The notes under the pieces: model-generated
What the model saw: the letters and a program-made list of their open reading frames with translations, nothing else
Told to the model about the DNA's origin: nothing
The model's database searches: none
Part shown: piece by piece, positions 38,329-47,999 of the stretch
Layout of the letters: every line of letters starts with the position of its first letter
Position numbering within the stretch: position 1 is the first letter of the stretch
Source: Achromobacter xylosoxidans A8
Lineage (GTDB): Bacteria > Pseudomonadota > Gammaproteobacteria > Burkholderiales > Burkholderiaceae_B
NCBI RefSeq assembly: GCF_000165835.1
Contig: NC_014640.1
Span: 4,960,001 to 5,024,000 of the forward strand
DNA: 64,000 nucleotides
Reading direction: 5' to 3'
Program-made: the position numbers and the translations under genes

Positions 38329-39834
38329 TCAGTCCTCTTCGACAAATGCCTCCTCGCGCTTCTTGCGGATATTCGGCAAGGCAACCAGCACCACCAGCAC
38401 AAGCGCCGCGCCCAGCAAGGACGCGGACAGCGGCCGCTCCACGAAAGTCGTGAAATCGCCGCGCGACAGCAGCAGGGCGCGGCGGAAGTTCTCTTCCATC
38501 ATGGGGCCGAGCACCAGGCCAAGCAGCAGGGGCGCGCCCTCGCAGCGCAGCTTGCTCCAGATGTAGCCGACGACGCCGAAGAAGGCCGTCATGTACAGAT
38601 CGAAGGTGTTGTAGTTGAGCGAGTAGACCCCGATCGTGCAGAACACCAGGATCGCGGGGAACAGCACGCGGTAGGGAACCTTGAGCAGCTTGACCCAGAG
38701 CCCGACCAACGGCAGGTTGAGTATCACCAGCATCAGGTTGCCGATCCACATCGACGCGATCAGGCCCCAGAACAGCTCTGGATGGCTGGTCATGACCTGA
38801 GGGCCGGGTTGGATGTTGTGGATGGTCATCGCGCCCACCATCAGCGCCATTACCGCATTGCCCGGAATGCCCAGCGTCAGCAGCGGGATGAAGGACGCCT
38901 GCGCGCCGGCGTTATTGGCCGATTCCGGCCCGGCCAGTCCTGCCGGGTGGCCTTTGCCGAAACGCCCGGGTTCCTTGGACAGCTTCTTTTCCAGCGTGTA
39001 GGAAGCGAAGGCCGACAGTACCGAGCCGCCCCCGGGCAGGATGCCCAGCATCGATCCGACCGCCGTGCCGCGCACGATCGCAGGCGCCGCCTCGCGGATC
39101 TCCTGCCGGTTGGGATACAGCGAGCCTACCTTGTCCGTGATCTCGACCCGCTTGTCCTTCAGTTCCAGGTTGTTCATGATCTCGGCAAAGCCGAACACGC
39201 CCATCGCCACGATCGCGAAATTGATGCCGTCCTGCAGTTCAGGAATGCCGAAGTCGTACCGGGCCACGCCGGAATTGACGTCGGTGCCGACCAGGCCGAG
39301 CAGCAGGCCCAGCAGGATCATGCAGATCGCCTTGACCAACGAACCGGAGGCCAGCACCACCGCCCCCACCAGGCCCAGCGTCATCAGCGAGAAGTACTCG
39401 GCCGGCCCGAACTTGAACGCGACCTCGGCCAGCGGCGGCGCGAATGCCGCGATCAGCATGGTGGCCACCGATCCCGCAAAGAAAGAGCCGATGGCGGCCA
39501 GCGACAGCGCGGCTCCGCCGCGGCCGTTGCGGGCCATCTGGTGACCGTCGAGCACCGTGACGACCGCCGACGTCTCGCCTGGCAGGTTGACCAGTATGGC
39601 GGTGGTCGAGCCGCCGTACTGCGTACCGTAATAGATGCCAGCCAGCATGATCAGCCCCGCGACGGGCGGCAGCACATAAGTGATCGGCAGCAGCATCGCA
39701 ATGGTGGGCACGGGTCCCAGGCCAGGCAGCACCCCCACCAGCGTGCCCAGCACGCATCCCAACAGCGCATACAGCAGGTTTTCCGGCGTAAACGCCACGG
39801 AGAACCCCAGCATGAGGTTATCGACAAGTTCCAT
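38329..39834 (-). CDS. tctA: TctA-type tripartite carboxylate transporter permease
   Basis: 501 residues with about twelve membrane helices. The family segments GLGPVPTIAMLLPITYVLPP, IYYGTQYGGSTTAILVNLPG and GVFGFAEIMNN are present. It is the large permease of the tripartite tricarboxylate transporter. No TctB small subunit is encoded beside it; the upstream neighbour on the same strand, 183 bp away, is a Bug receptor (40018), which is the likely partner. Two TCGT-N3-ACGA inverted repeats precede it. Confidence 0.92.
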   Translation of the reverse strand: MELVDNLMLGFSVAFTPENLLYALLGCVLGTLVGVLPGLGPVPTIAMLLPITYVLPPVAGLIMLAGIYYGTQYGGSTTAILVNLPGETSAVVTVLDGHQMARNGRGGAALSLAAIGSFFAGSVATMLIAAFAPPLAEVAFKFGPAEYFSLMTLGLVGAVVLASGSLVKAICMILLGLLLGLVGTDVNSGVARYDFGIPELQDGINFAIVAMGVFGFAEIMNNLELKDKRVEITDKVGSLYPNRQEIREAAPAIVRGTAVGSMLGILPGGGSVLSAFASYTLEKKLSKEPGRFGKGHPAGLAGPESANNAGAQASFIPLLTLGIPGNAVMALMVGAMTIHNIQPGPQVMTSHPELFWGLIASMWIGNLMLVILNLPLVGLWVKLLKVPYRVLFPAILVFCTIGVYSLNYNTFDLYMTAFFGVVGYIWSKLRCEGAPLLLGLVLGPMMEENFRRALLLSRGDFTTFVERPLSASLLGAALVLVVLVALPNIRKKREEAFVEED

Positions 39835-39855
39835 CCCCGCTCCTTGGAGTTTTTA

Positions 39856-39885
39856 TCGTGATACGAAAATAGATCGTAGTACGAT
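39856..39885. promoter_or_regulatory. Tandem TCGT-N3-ACGA operators before tctA
   Basis: TCGTGATACGA (39856-39866) and TCGTAGTACGA (39874-39884) are two inverted repeats of identical layout spaced by 18 bp, located 22-50 bp before the tctA start. They look like a double operator for a dimeric repressor; the IclR protein at 50531 is one candidate, unproven. Confidence 0.5.
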
Positions 39886-40017
39886 ATAAAACACCAAGAA
39901 ACCCGGGTTTTTACGGACTGGGGAAGCGCAGCTGAAGAATGGCGGGCGCGCTGTCGATCTGCGCAACCCGCTCGCTACGATGCGATGCCGAGGTCATGCC
40001 GCTGACGCGGCATGGCT

Positions 40018-40989
40018 TCACATCGGTTTGAGATCGACCTCTTTGGCGATCCTGCCAAAGGTTTCCAGGTCGCTCTTCACGCGGGCGGTGGTTTCAGCCG
40101 GCGTGGATACGCGCGGAATCATCGCCAGGTCCAGCAAGCGCTGCTTCATTTCCGGCTTGGCGAACTCGCGCGCCAGGGCCTGCTGGATCTTGTCGACGAT
40201 CTCGTCCGGCGTGCCCTTGGGCGCGGCCAGGCCGAACCAGGCGACCGCGGAGAATCCCGGCAGGCCGGCTTCGGGCGCGGTGGGCACGTCGGGCAAGGCC
40301 GCCACGCGTTCCGGATTGGTGACGAACAAAGGCCGCACCTTGCCGGCCTTGATGAAGGGCGTCTGCACGCCGGTGTTGTCGAGCACCGCGTCGATGTGGC
40401 CGCCCAGCAAGTCATTCATGGCCGGGCTGCTGCCCTTGTAGGGCACGATGTTGACCTGCATGCCGGCGGCGCGGGCGAACATGAGCTGGGTCAGATGCTG
40501 CTGCGTGCCCAGGCCAGCGTTGCCGAAGGTGATCTTGTTGGGATTCTTGCGGCCGTAGTCGATGAATTCCTGCAGGTTCTTGGCGGGGAATTCATTGTTT
40601 GTGACCACCACGAAAGGCAGGTCGACCAGCACCGTGATCTGCTTGAAGTCTTCCAGCGGCTTGTAGCGCAGCTTGTAGACATAAGGATTGACGGCCATGG
40701 TGCCGCTGGCGGTCAACGCCAGCGTGTAGCCGTCCGGCTCGGCGCGCGAGACGAACTCGGTACCCAGCACGCCGCCCGCGCCCGGCTTGGCCTCGACAAT
40801 GGCCGGCTTGCCCAGTTCGGCCTGCAAGGCCTGCGCCGCGAAGCGCGCCAACATGTCGGCCGACCCGCCGGTCGCGTACGGCAGGACGATCGTGATCGGC
40901 TTGCTGGGATAGGCGTCCGCGGCCATCGCGGGCGCGGCGATCCCGGCCGCCAGACAGGCAGCGGCCAGAGTTTTCAGATGCTTGACCAT
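40018..40989 (-). CDS. Bug/TctC periplasmic solute receptor
   Basis: 323 residues from ATG 40989. Signal peptide ends at AMAADAYP, then YPSKPITIVLPYATGGSAD, VEAKPGAGGVLGTEF and VNIVPYKGSSPAMNDLL. It stands between tctA and the LysR gene on the opposite strand. The ligand is probably the substrate of the hydantoinase/ThDP/dehydrogenase operon at 42197, because the LysR binding motifs face both. Confidence 0.92.
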   Translation of the reverse strand: MVKHLKTLAAACLAAGIAAPAMAADAYPSKPITIVLPYATGGSADMLARFAAQALQAELGKPAIVEAKPGAGGVLGTEFVSRAEPDGYTLALTASGTMAVNPYVYKLRYKPLEDFKQITVLVDLPFVVVTNNEFPAKNLQEFIDYGRKNPNKITFGNAGLGTQQHLTQLMFARAAGMQVNIVPYKGSSPAMNDLLGGHIDAVLDNTGVQTPFIKAGKVRPLFVTNPERVAALPDVPTAPEAGLPGFSAVAWFGLAAPKGTPDEIVDKIQQALAREFAKPEMKQRLLDLAMIPRVSTPAETTARVKSDLETFGRIAKEVDLKPM

Positions 40990-41097
40990 CAATGATTTCC
41001 CCTCGTGGTGTAACGACTGCGCTTGCACCCGGGGAAGATTAAGCGGTCCCGTGTTATATGGCTAATCAACAATTAAAATAGATCTCTATCACCAACG

Positions 41098-41107
41098 TTG
41101 ATAATCA
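41098..41107. promoter_or_regulatory. LysR site candidate TTGATAATCA, copy 1
   Basis: A TGATAATCA core just upstream of the LysR gene start (41120) and facing the divergent Bug gene. The same 9 bp recur before the hydantoinase operon. Confidence 0.5.
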
Positions 41108-41119
41108 CCCGGGACCGCC

Positions 41120-42064
41120 ATGCTGACCTCGATGGACCTGAACCTGCTGCGCATCTTCGACGCGGTCATGACCGAACGCAACGTCACGCGCGCGGCCTCC
41201 GCCCTGCACATGACGCAGCCCGCGGTCAGCAATGCCATCAACCGGCTGCGGCTGACCTTGAAGGATCCGCTGTTCGTGAAGATCCAGGGCGGCGTACTGC
41301 CCACGCAGCGCGCCGAACTCCTATGGCCCCCGATCCGCGACGCGCTGGCCCGCATCGCCGACACGCTGGAACGCAACGACTTCGATCCGGCGCGCTCCGA
41401 GGCCGTGTTCCGCATGGCCATGTCCGACTACGTGGCGGATCAGGTCATCCGACCGCTGTTCGTGGAACAGCAGACAGTGGCGCCCAATGTCCGCATCCAC
41501 CTGCATCCCTACTCGCTGGACAACGCCGGCGTGCTGCTGGAGAAAGGCGAAGTCGACATGGCGGCGGGCGTGTATTCGAACTTCGGCTCGTCCCTGCGCA
41601 CCCTGCCGCTGGAAACGCTGACCTACGTCTGCGCCATGCGCAAAGGCCACCCGCTGCTGGCGCAGCCGCGCTTCACGCTGGACAACTTCCTGCGCGCGCG
41701 CCACCTGATGGTGAGCCTCTTGGGCACCCCGACCCTGATCGACCACGAACTCGCGCCCCACGGCTACAAGCGCAATGTGGTGCTCACCATCAACCAGTTC
41801 GCGCTGGCCCCGCGCCTGCTGGCCGAGACCGACCTGATCTGCGTGGTGCCCCTGAACACCGTGCGCAACAGTCCCTATAGTCATTTGCTGGAAGCGGTGG
41901 AAGCGCCCTTCCCCTTCGCGCCGCGCACCGTCAACCTGATCTGGCACGAACGTTCGGACAATATCCCCGCGCATCGCTGGCTGCGCGAAGAGATCCTCAA
42001 GGTCTGCCAAGCGCAAGGGATGGTGTTCGATCAGGCGCAGCCGGCTGAGTCTCATCCGTATTGA
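41120..42064 (+). CDS. LysR-family transcriptional regulator
   Basis: 314 residues. Classical LysR winged helix: LNLLRIFDAVMTERNVTRAA and LHMTQPAVSNAINRLRLTL, then a substrate-binding domain. It resembles the NodD/LinR-like branch in its extended linker and C-terminal segment. It lies between the Bug/tctA genes and the hydantoinase operon; the TGATAATCA motif occurs both before it and before the operon, so it probably regulates itself and both neighbours. Confidence 0.92.
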   Translation: MLTSMDLNLLRIFDAVMTERNVTRAASALHMTQPAVSNAINRLRLTLKDPLFVKIQGGVLPTQRAELLWPPIRDALARIADTLERNDFDPARSEAVFRMAMSDYVADQVIRPLFVEQQTVAPNVRIHLHPYSLDNAGVLLEKGEVDMAAGVYSNFGSSLRTLPLETLTYVCAMRKGHPLLAQPRFTLDNFLRARHLMVSLLGTPTLIDHELAPHGYKRNVVLTINQFALAPRLLAETDLICVVPLNTVRNSPYSHLLEAVEAPFPFAPRTVNLIWHERSDNIPAHRWLREEILKVCQAQGMVFDQAQPAESHPY

Positions 42065-42086
42065 CGTACTGACAAATCATTCACCA

Positions 42087-42101
42087 CAGTGATAATCACT
42101 G
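42087..42101. promoter_or_regulatory. LysR site candidate CAGTGATAATCACTG, copy 2
   Basis: Perfect 15-bp palindrome (7-1-7) with the TGATAATCA core at 42090-42098, about 95 bp before the hydantoinase A start and just after the LysR stop. Confidence 0.6.
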
Positions 42102-42196
42102 ATACCAATCTTTGATTGGACCGAATGATGGTGCGTCAATAGCATTCTGGTCATCCCACTCCCGGCGCCTTGCGCGCCAGCATCCTGGAGACCAGC

Positions 42197-44272
42197 GTGA
42201 CCCAGACCGCATCCGCCCCGGGCGCCCGCCGTTTTCGCGTCGGCTTCGACGTAGGCGGCACGTTCACCGATTTCACCCTGCTTGCCGAGCACACCGGTGA
42301 ACTGCATTACTACAAGGTGCCTTCGACACCGCATGATCCGTCCGAGGCCATCCAGACCGGCCTGGCCCACCTGATACGCGAACACGAGATCGCCGGTTCC
42401 GAACTGGCGCACGTGGGCCACGGCACCACGGTGGCCACCAACATGGTCATCGAGCGCAGGGGCTCGCGCTGCGCGCTGGTCACCACGCGCGGCTTTCGCG
42501 ACGTGCTGGAGATCGGCCGCCAGACGCGTCCTCACCTGTACGACTACAACGTCACCAAGCCGCAGCCGCTGGCGCCGCGCGAGTGGCGGTTCGAAGTGAC
42601 CGAACGCATCGGCGCCGACGGTTCGGTGCTGCAGGCGCTGGATGAGGACGAGGTGGTGGCGGTGGCGCGCGCACTGGCCGCGGCCCGCGTCGAATCGGTC
42701 GCCATCTGCTTCATGCACAGCTACCGCAATGATGCGCACGAGCGCCGCACCCGCGACATCCTGGCCGAACACCTGCCGGGCGTCTACCTGAGCGTGTCCA
42801 GCGAGATCCTGCCGGAATTCCGCGAGTACGAGCGCATGTCGACCACCGCGCTCAATGCCTACGTCGGCCCGCGCATGGCCGGCTACATGCGCAACCTGGT
42901 GAGCTCCGTGCGCGCCATGGGCGTGGCGGCCGAGCCGACCACGGTGCACTCCAACGGCGGCCTGATGTCGGTGGAATCGGTGCTGACGGCCCCCGTGCGC
43001 ACCTGCGTGTCGGGTCCCGCCGCCGGCGTGATCGGCGCGACCGAACTGGGCCGCGTGGCGGGCCTGCCCAATCTGATCACCTTCGACGTGGGCGGCACCA
43101 GCACCGACGTGTCGCTGGTGGCCGAGCTGCGGCCGCTGTTCACCTCCAGCCGCCTGGTGGCCGACTATCCGGTCAAGACCCAGATGGTGGATGTGCACGT
43201 CATCGGCGCGGGCGGCGGCAGCATCGCGCGCATCGACGACGCCGGCGCGCTCAAGGTCGGCCCGCAGAGCGCGGGCGCGGTGCCCGGCCCCATCGCCTAC
43301 AACCGTGGCGGCGAAGTCGTGACCATCACCGACGCCCACGTGGTGCTGGGCCGCCTGAATCCGGTTGCGCTGCTGGAAGGCCGCATGGCCGTCCACGCGC
43401 GCCAGGCGCGCGAAGCGCTGGAAGCGCAGATTGCCCGCCCGCTGGGGCTGAGCGTCGAAGAAGCCGCCTACGGCATCCTGCGCATCGCCAACTCCAACAT
43501 GGCGCGCGCGGTGCGCGCGGTCTCCACCGAGCGCGGGCATGACATCCGCAAATTCGCCCTGTGCGCGTTTGGCGGCGCGGGCGGCCTGCATGCCGCCGAA
43601 CTGGCGCGCGACTGCGGCATCGACACCCTGCTGATCCCGCAGGAGCCCGGCACCATGTGCGCGCGCGGCATCCTGCTGTCCGACATCTCCATGGACTTCG
43701 TGCAGACCTTGATGGCCTACGCCACCGCCGACGGCTGGACGGTGGTCCGCCAGGCGCTGGCAGCCCTGGCCGGCAAGGCCCGGGCCTGGCTGTCGAGCGA
43801 AGGCGTGAATGACGCGGAGCAGCGCCTGTCCGCCGTCATCGACGCGCGCTACCAGGGCCAGAACTTCGAAATCGCCGTGCCGCTGGACGGCATGCAGCTG
43901 ATGCCGCTGGACGAGTTCGTCGCGGCATTCAGCGCGGCGCACGTGCGCGAGTACGGCTATGACGCCGCCGGCCGTCCGGTGGAGATCGTCAATTGCCGGG
44001 TGCGCGCCATCGGCCTGGTGCCGCGCGCGCCGCTGGCCCGCGTGCCGGGCGGCGCCAGCGTGGACGGCGCCCTGAAGGAGCGCCGCAACGTGTATTTCGA
44101 GGGAGCGGGCTGGGTCGACACGCCCATCCTGCGCCGCGCCCTGCTGCCGGTGGATGCGCCGGTGGACGGGCCGGCCGTGATCGAGGAAATGAGCTCGACC
44201 ACCGTCGTGCTGCCGGGCCAGCAGGCGCGCGCCGACGAATACGGCAACCTCATCGTCAACCTCAATCCCTAA
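42197..44272 (+). CDS. hyuA: Hydantoinase/5-oxoprolinase A subunit
   Basis: 691 residues from GTG 42197, preceded by GGAG. Actin-like ATP-binding signatures RVGFDVGGTFTDFTLL (phosphate 1) and TFDVGGTSTDVSLVAEL (second loop), plus CVSGPAAGVIGATELG. It is the ATP-dependent half of N-methylhydantoinase/5-oxoprolinase/acetone carboxylase-type enzymes. The substrate is a cyclic amide or ketone; 5-oxoproline is attractive given two gamma-glutamyltransferase genes in the window. It is followed after 9 bp by the B subunit. Confidence 0.92.
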   Translation: MTQTASAPGARRFRVGFDVGGTFTDFTLLAEHTGELHYYKVPSTPHDPSEAIQTGLAHLIREHEIAGSELAHVGHGTTVATNMVIERRGSRCALVTTRGFRDVLEIGRQTRPHLYDYNVTKPQPLAPREWRFEVTERIGADGSVLQALDEDEVVAVARALAAARVESVAICFMHSYRNDAHERRTRDILAEHLPGVYLSVSSEILPEFREYERMSTTALNAYVGPRMAGYMRNLVSSVRAMGVAAEPTTVHSNGGLMSVESVLTAPVRTCVSGPAAGVIGATELGRVAGLPNLITFDVGGTSTDVSLVAELRPLFTSSRLVADYPVKTQMVDVHVIGAGGGSIARIDDAGALKVGPQSAGAVPGPIAYNRGGEVVTITDAHVVLGRLNPVALLEGRMAVHARQAREALEAQIARPLGLSVEEAAYGILRIANSNMARAVRAVSTERGHDIRKFALCAFGGAGGLHAAELARDCGIDTLLIPQEPGTMCARGILLSDISMDFVQTLMAYATADGWTVVRQALAALAGKARAWLSSEGVNDAEQRLSAVIDARYQGQNFEIAVPLDGMQLMPLDEFVAAFSAAHVREYGYDAAGRPVEIVNCRVRAIGLVPRAPLARVPGGASVDGALKERRNVYFEGAGWVDTPILRRALLPVDAPVDGPAVIEEMSSTTVVLPGQQARADEYGNLIVNLNP

Positions 44273-44281
44273 GGCGCTGCC

Positions 44282-46018
44282 ATGACCAAGCAATCGACTT
44301 CCGCCGCCGGCACCGACACCTTCGACCCCATAGAAATGGAGGTCTTCAGCAACCGCCTGCTGTCCATTACCGAGGAGATGGGCAACACGCTGATCCGTTC
44401 GTCCTTTTCCACCAACATCAAGGAGCGCAAGGATTGCTCCGTGGCGCTGTTCGACGCCGCCGGCCGCCTGGTGGCGCAGGCGGCCCACGTGCCGGTGCAC
44501 CTGGGATCGCTGTCCGGCGGCATAGACGCCGTGCTGCGGCGCTACGGCGCGGCCGGCGTGCGGCCGGGCGACGCCTTCCTGTGCAACGACGCCTATCTGG
44601 CGGGCGGCACGCATGCGCCCGACATCACCGTCATCACGCCCATCTTCCACGAAGGCGCGCTGCGCTTCTTCGCGGCCAACATCGGCCACCATACCGACGT
44701 GGGCGGCGCCGTTCCGGGCTCCACCTCGCACCATCTGAAGACGGTGTGGGAGGAAGGCATCCGCCTGCCCGCCATGCGCATCGTGCGCGAAGGCGAGCTG
44801 GACATGGACCTGCTGGAGATGATCGCGCACAACACGCGCGAACCGGACAACCGCATGCACGACATCCGCGCCCAGATCGCCACCAACGACAAGGGCGCCA
44901 GGCTGATGCTGGAACTGGTGCAGCAGTCCGGCCTGCAGACCGTGCTGTCCGCCATCGACAGCATCATGCTGTACACGGAACGGCGCCTGCGCAACCGCAT
45001 CGCGCAACTGCCCGCCGGCACTTATACCTTCACCGAGCGCATGGACGACGACGGCATGGGCGGCGACCCGGTCACCATCCAGGCCAACGTGCAGGCGCGC
45101 GACGGCCAGCTGCACGTGGATTTCACCGGCACCAGCAAGCAGGCGCGCGGCGCCTTCAACCTGCCCGCCAGCGCCTTGAACGCCAGCGTCTACTTCGCCG
45201 TGAAGGCCATGCTCGACCCGGAGCTCATGCCCAACAACGGCCTGTTCCAGCCCATCACCATCACCGCCCCCGAGGGCACCATCACCAATCCGCGCTTTCC
45301 GGCGGCGGTGGGCGCGCGCGTCACGACCGCGCAGCGCGTGGCCGGCACCGTCATCGGCGCGCTGGGCCAGCTGCTGCCGCCCGACCGCGCCATGGCCTCG
45401 TGCAACGACGTCATGCCTTCCATGCTGTTCTCCGTACCCATGCAGGACGGCAAGGGCACCTTCGTCTACCTGGAGACGCTAGGCGGCGGCGCGGGAGGAC
45501 GCGCGCAGGGCGATGGCATGGACGGCATCCAGGTGCACGTGACCAATACCTCCAACCTGCCTGCCGAAGCGCTGGAGATCGAATATCCGCTGCTGGTCGA
45601 GGAGTACGCGCTGGTCAACGATAGCGGCGGCGCGGGCCGCCATCGTGGCGGCATGGGCATCGCGCGCCAGATCCGCTCGCTGCACGACCAATTGATCTGC
45701 ACCATACGCTGCGACGCCGCGCTGTTCGGCGCCGCCGGTTTGAACGGCGGCCTGACCGGCGGCACGTCCCGCGTCGTGCAGAACCCAGGCCGCGCGGACG
45801 AGCAACGCCTGCCCAACAAGATCGCCAGCCATCCCCTGGCCAGCGGCCAGTCCGTGCGCCTGGAGACGCCAGGAGGGGGCGGCTACGGCCTGCCCGCCGA
45901 ACGCGGCGCCGCCGCCATCCGCAACGACGTGCTGGGCGGCAAGGTCAGCCGGGCCGCGGCCGAACGCGACTACGGCGCGGAGCGCGTGGCGCGCGCGCTG
46001 CAAGGAGACGCGGCATGA
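44282..46018 (+). CDS. hyuB: Hydantoinase/5-oxoprolinase B subunit
   Basis: 578 residues with the HyuB pattern FDPIEMEVFSNRLLSITEEM, STNIKERKDCSVALFDAAGR, CNDAYLAGGTHAPDITVI and GGAGGRAQGDGMDGIQ. It pairs with the A subunit upstream. Its TGA overlaps the start of the ThDP enzyme (ATGA), so the two are translationally coupled. Confidence 0.92.
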   Translation: MTKQSTSAAGTDTFDPIEMEVFSNRLLSITEEMGNTLIRSSFSTNIKERKDCSVALFDAAGRLVAQAAHVPVHLGSLSGGIDAVLRRYGAAGVRPGDAFLCNDAYLAGGTHAPDITVITPIFHEGALRFFAANIGHHTDVGGAVPGSTSHHLKTVWEEGIRLPAMRIVREGELDMDLLEMIAHNTREPDNRMHDIRAQIATNDKGARLMLELVQQSGLQTVLSAIDSIMLYTERRLRNRIAQLPAGTYTFTERMDDDGMGGDPVTIQANVQARDGQLHVDFTGTSKQARGAFNLPASALNASVYFAVKAMLDPELMPNNGLFQPITITAPEGTITNPRFPAAVGARVTTAQRVAGTVIGALGQLLPPDRAMASCNDVMPSMLFSVPMQDGKGTFVYLETLGGGAGGRAQGDGMDGIQVHVTNTSNLPAEALEIEYPLLVEEYALVNDSGGAGRHRGGMGIARQIRSLHDQLICTIRCDAALFGAAGLNGGLTGGTSRVVQNPGRADEQRLPNKIASHPLASGQSVRLETPGGGGYGLPAERGAAAIRNDVLGGKVSRAAAERDYGAERVARALQGDAA

Positions 46019-47700
46019 GCACGCCCGCCCCCGGGCCGCGCAGCGGCGGTGAATTGCTGGTCGCGCAGTTGCAGGCCTATGGCGTCGAGCGCGTCTTCAT
46101 GGTGCCGGGCGAGAGCTTCCTGCCCTGCATCGACGCGCTCTACGCCAGGCGCGACACGATTGAAACCGTGGTCTGCCGCCAGGAAGGTGGCGCCGCCTAC
46201 ATGGCGGAGGCGCACGGCAAGCTGACCGGCCAGCCCGGCATCTGCTTCGTCTCGCGCGGCCCGGGCGCGACCAATGCCGCGATCGGCGTGCACACGGCAA
46301 GGGAAGACTCCACGCCCATGATCCTGCTCATCGGCCAGGTCGGCAGCGATACCGTCGACCGCCAGTGCTTCCAGGAAGTGGACTACCGCGCCATGTACGC
46401 GCCGCTGGCGAAATGGGTCGCGCAGATCGAACGGGCCGACCGCATCCCCGAGTACCTGGCGCGCGCCTGGGCGATCGCCACCGGCGGACGCCCGGGGCCA
46501 GTGGTCCTCTCCCTGCCCGAAGACATGCTGTCCAGTCTCGCCGACACGGCATTGGCTGCCCCGGCGGCGGCGCCCTGCTCCCGCCCCGCCGACGCGGACA
46601 TGCTGCGCCTGCGCGATTTGCTGGAAGCCGCCGAACGGCCCTTGCTGCTGCTGGGCGGCTCGCGCTGGCCGGCCGCCGCGCGCGCCGCCGTGCGCGACTT
46701 CGCGCTGCGTTTCGATCTGCCCGTGGCCACCGCCTGGCGCCGCCTGGAGCTGTTCGACAACGATCATCCCAATTTCGTGGGTCAGGTCAGCGCCAGCATG
46801 CCTGCGCACCAGAAGCGCGCCGTCATGGACAGCGACCTGGTCATCGCGCTGGGCACCCGCCTGTGCGAGCCGACCACCATCAACTACGAATGGCTGGCCT
46901 CGCCCACGCCGCGCCAAACCCTGGTGCACATCCACCCCGACGCCAATGAGATCGGCCGGCTGTGCACGCCGGCGCTGGGCATGGTCGCCAGCGTCGAAGG
47001 CTTCGCCCAAGCCGCTGCTGGACTGGCGCCGACGCCGGGATGGCAGCCGCGCCGCCGCGGCTCTAAAGCGGCGGCCCCAGCCCCTGCGCTAGCGCCCACA
47101 CCCGGCCCGCTGGACCTGAATGCGGCAGCGCGCCACGTCGCCGCCACCTTGCCCCGGCGCTCCTGCGTCACCGTGGGCGCGGGCAACTATGCGCTCTACG
47201 CGCACCGGCATATCGCCTTCAAGGGACCGGGCAGCCAGCTTGCGCCCGCTGTCGGCGCCATGGGCTATGGCCTGCCCGCAGCCATTGCGGCCAAGCTGCG
47301 CGACCGCGATGCCGCGGTGGTCTGCTTTGCCGGGGATGGCTGTTTCCAGATGACCATGCAAGAACTAGGCACCGCCGTCCAATATCGGCTGGGCATCGTG
47401 GTGCTGGTCTTCAACAACGGCCTGTTCGGCACCATCCGCTTGCATCAGGAGCGCGCTTACCCCGGCCGCGCGCTGGCGACGGAACTGGTCAACCCGGATT
47501 TCGCGCGGCTGGCGCAAAGCTACGACGGCTACGGCGCCGCGGTCGAGCGCACGGAGGATTTCGCGCCTGCCTATGACGCCGCGCTGGCATACGCCCAAGA
47601 GCACCGCATGCCAGCCGTCGTGGAATTGCGCTACGACGCCGACATCATCCTGCCGGACCGCACGCTGTCGCAGTTGCGCCGTACGGAGACCGTTGCATGA
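46015..47700 (+). CDS. Thiamine-diphosphate enzyme (decarboxylase/synthase family)
   Basis: 561 residues with the three-domain layout of acetolactate synthase/benzoylformate decarboxylase enzymes. Catalytic Glu57 is in VCRQEGGAAYMAEAHGKLTG, and the Mg/ThDP motif begins at Gly440 (AGDGCFQMTMQELGTA...FNNGLFGTIR). It probably decarboxylates or condenses a 2-oxo acid. As its neighbours are a flavin dehydrogenase that would make a 2-oxo acid, that product is the natural substrate. Overlaps the genes on both sides by 4 nt. Confidence 0.88.
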   Translation: MSTPAPGPRSGGELLVAQLQAYGVERVFMVPGESFLPCIDALYARRDTIETVVCRQEGGAAYMAEAHGKLTGQPGICFVSRGPGATNAAIGVHTAREDSTPMILLIGQVGSDTVDRQCFQEVDYRAMYAPLAKWVAQIERADRIPEYLARAWAIATGGRPGPVVLSLPEDMLSSLADTALAAPAAAPCSRPADADMLRLRDLLEAAERPLLLLGGSRWPAAARAAVRDFALRFDLPVATAWRRLELFDNDHPNFVGQVSASMPAHQKRAVMDSDLVIALGTRLCEPTTINYEWLASPTPRQTLVHIHPDANEIGRLCTPALGMVASVEGFAQAAAGLAPTPGWQPRRRGSKAAAPAPALAPTPGPLDLNAAARHVAATLPRRSCVTVGAGNYALYAHRHIAFKGPGSQLAPAVGAMGYGLPAAIAAKLRDRDAAVVCFAGDGCFQMTMQELGTAVQYRLGIVVLVFNNGLFGTIRLHQERAYPGRALATELVNPDFARLAQSYDGYGAAVERTEDFAPAYDAALAYAQEHRMPAVVELRYDADIILPDRTLSQLRRTETVA

Positions 47701-47999
47701 AACCGCTGCTGCACCGCGTGTCCGCGCCCGACTCTGCGCCGCTGCGCCTGAGCTGGAACGGCCTGCCTTTGCAAGCCCATCAGGGCGACACCGTGCTGAC
47801 GGCGCTGCTACTGGCCGCGCAGCAACTGCGCGTCACCCTGGGCGAAGGCGCGCCGCGCGCCGGCTTCTGCCTGATGGGCGCCTGCCAGGATTGCTGGGTG
47901 CAGACGGCGGACGGCACGCGCCTGCGCGCCTGTTCCACCGCGGCCGAAGACGGTATGGAGCTGGTCAGCGCCCAGCCAGGAGAACTCGCATGCCGCTGA
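47697..47999 (+). CDS. 2Fe-2S subunit of amino-acid/opine dehydrogenase
   Basis: 100 residues with a ferredoxin-type cluster of four Cys: C58, C63, C66 and C79 (FCLMGACQDCW...RACS). It matches the small HcnA-like subunit of hydrogen-cyanide synthase, opine oxidases and D-hydroxyproline dehydrogenase. Its start overlaps the ThDP gene (ATGA) and its end overlaps the FAD subunit by 10 nt. Confidence 0.9.
   Translation: MKPLLHRVSAPDSAPLRLSWNGLPLQAHQGDTVLTALLLAAQQLRVTLGEGAPRAGFCLMGACQDCWVQTADGTRLRACSTAAEDGMELVSAQPGELACR

Noticed and set aside
42077..45115. A 1012-codon open frame on the minus strand
   Set aside because: It is a shadow of hyuA and hyuB, with no ribosome binding site and His/Ala/Gly/Arg-rich low-complexity content.
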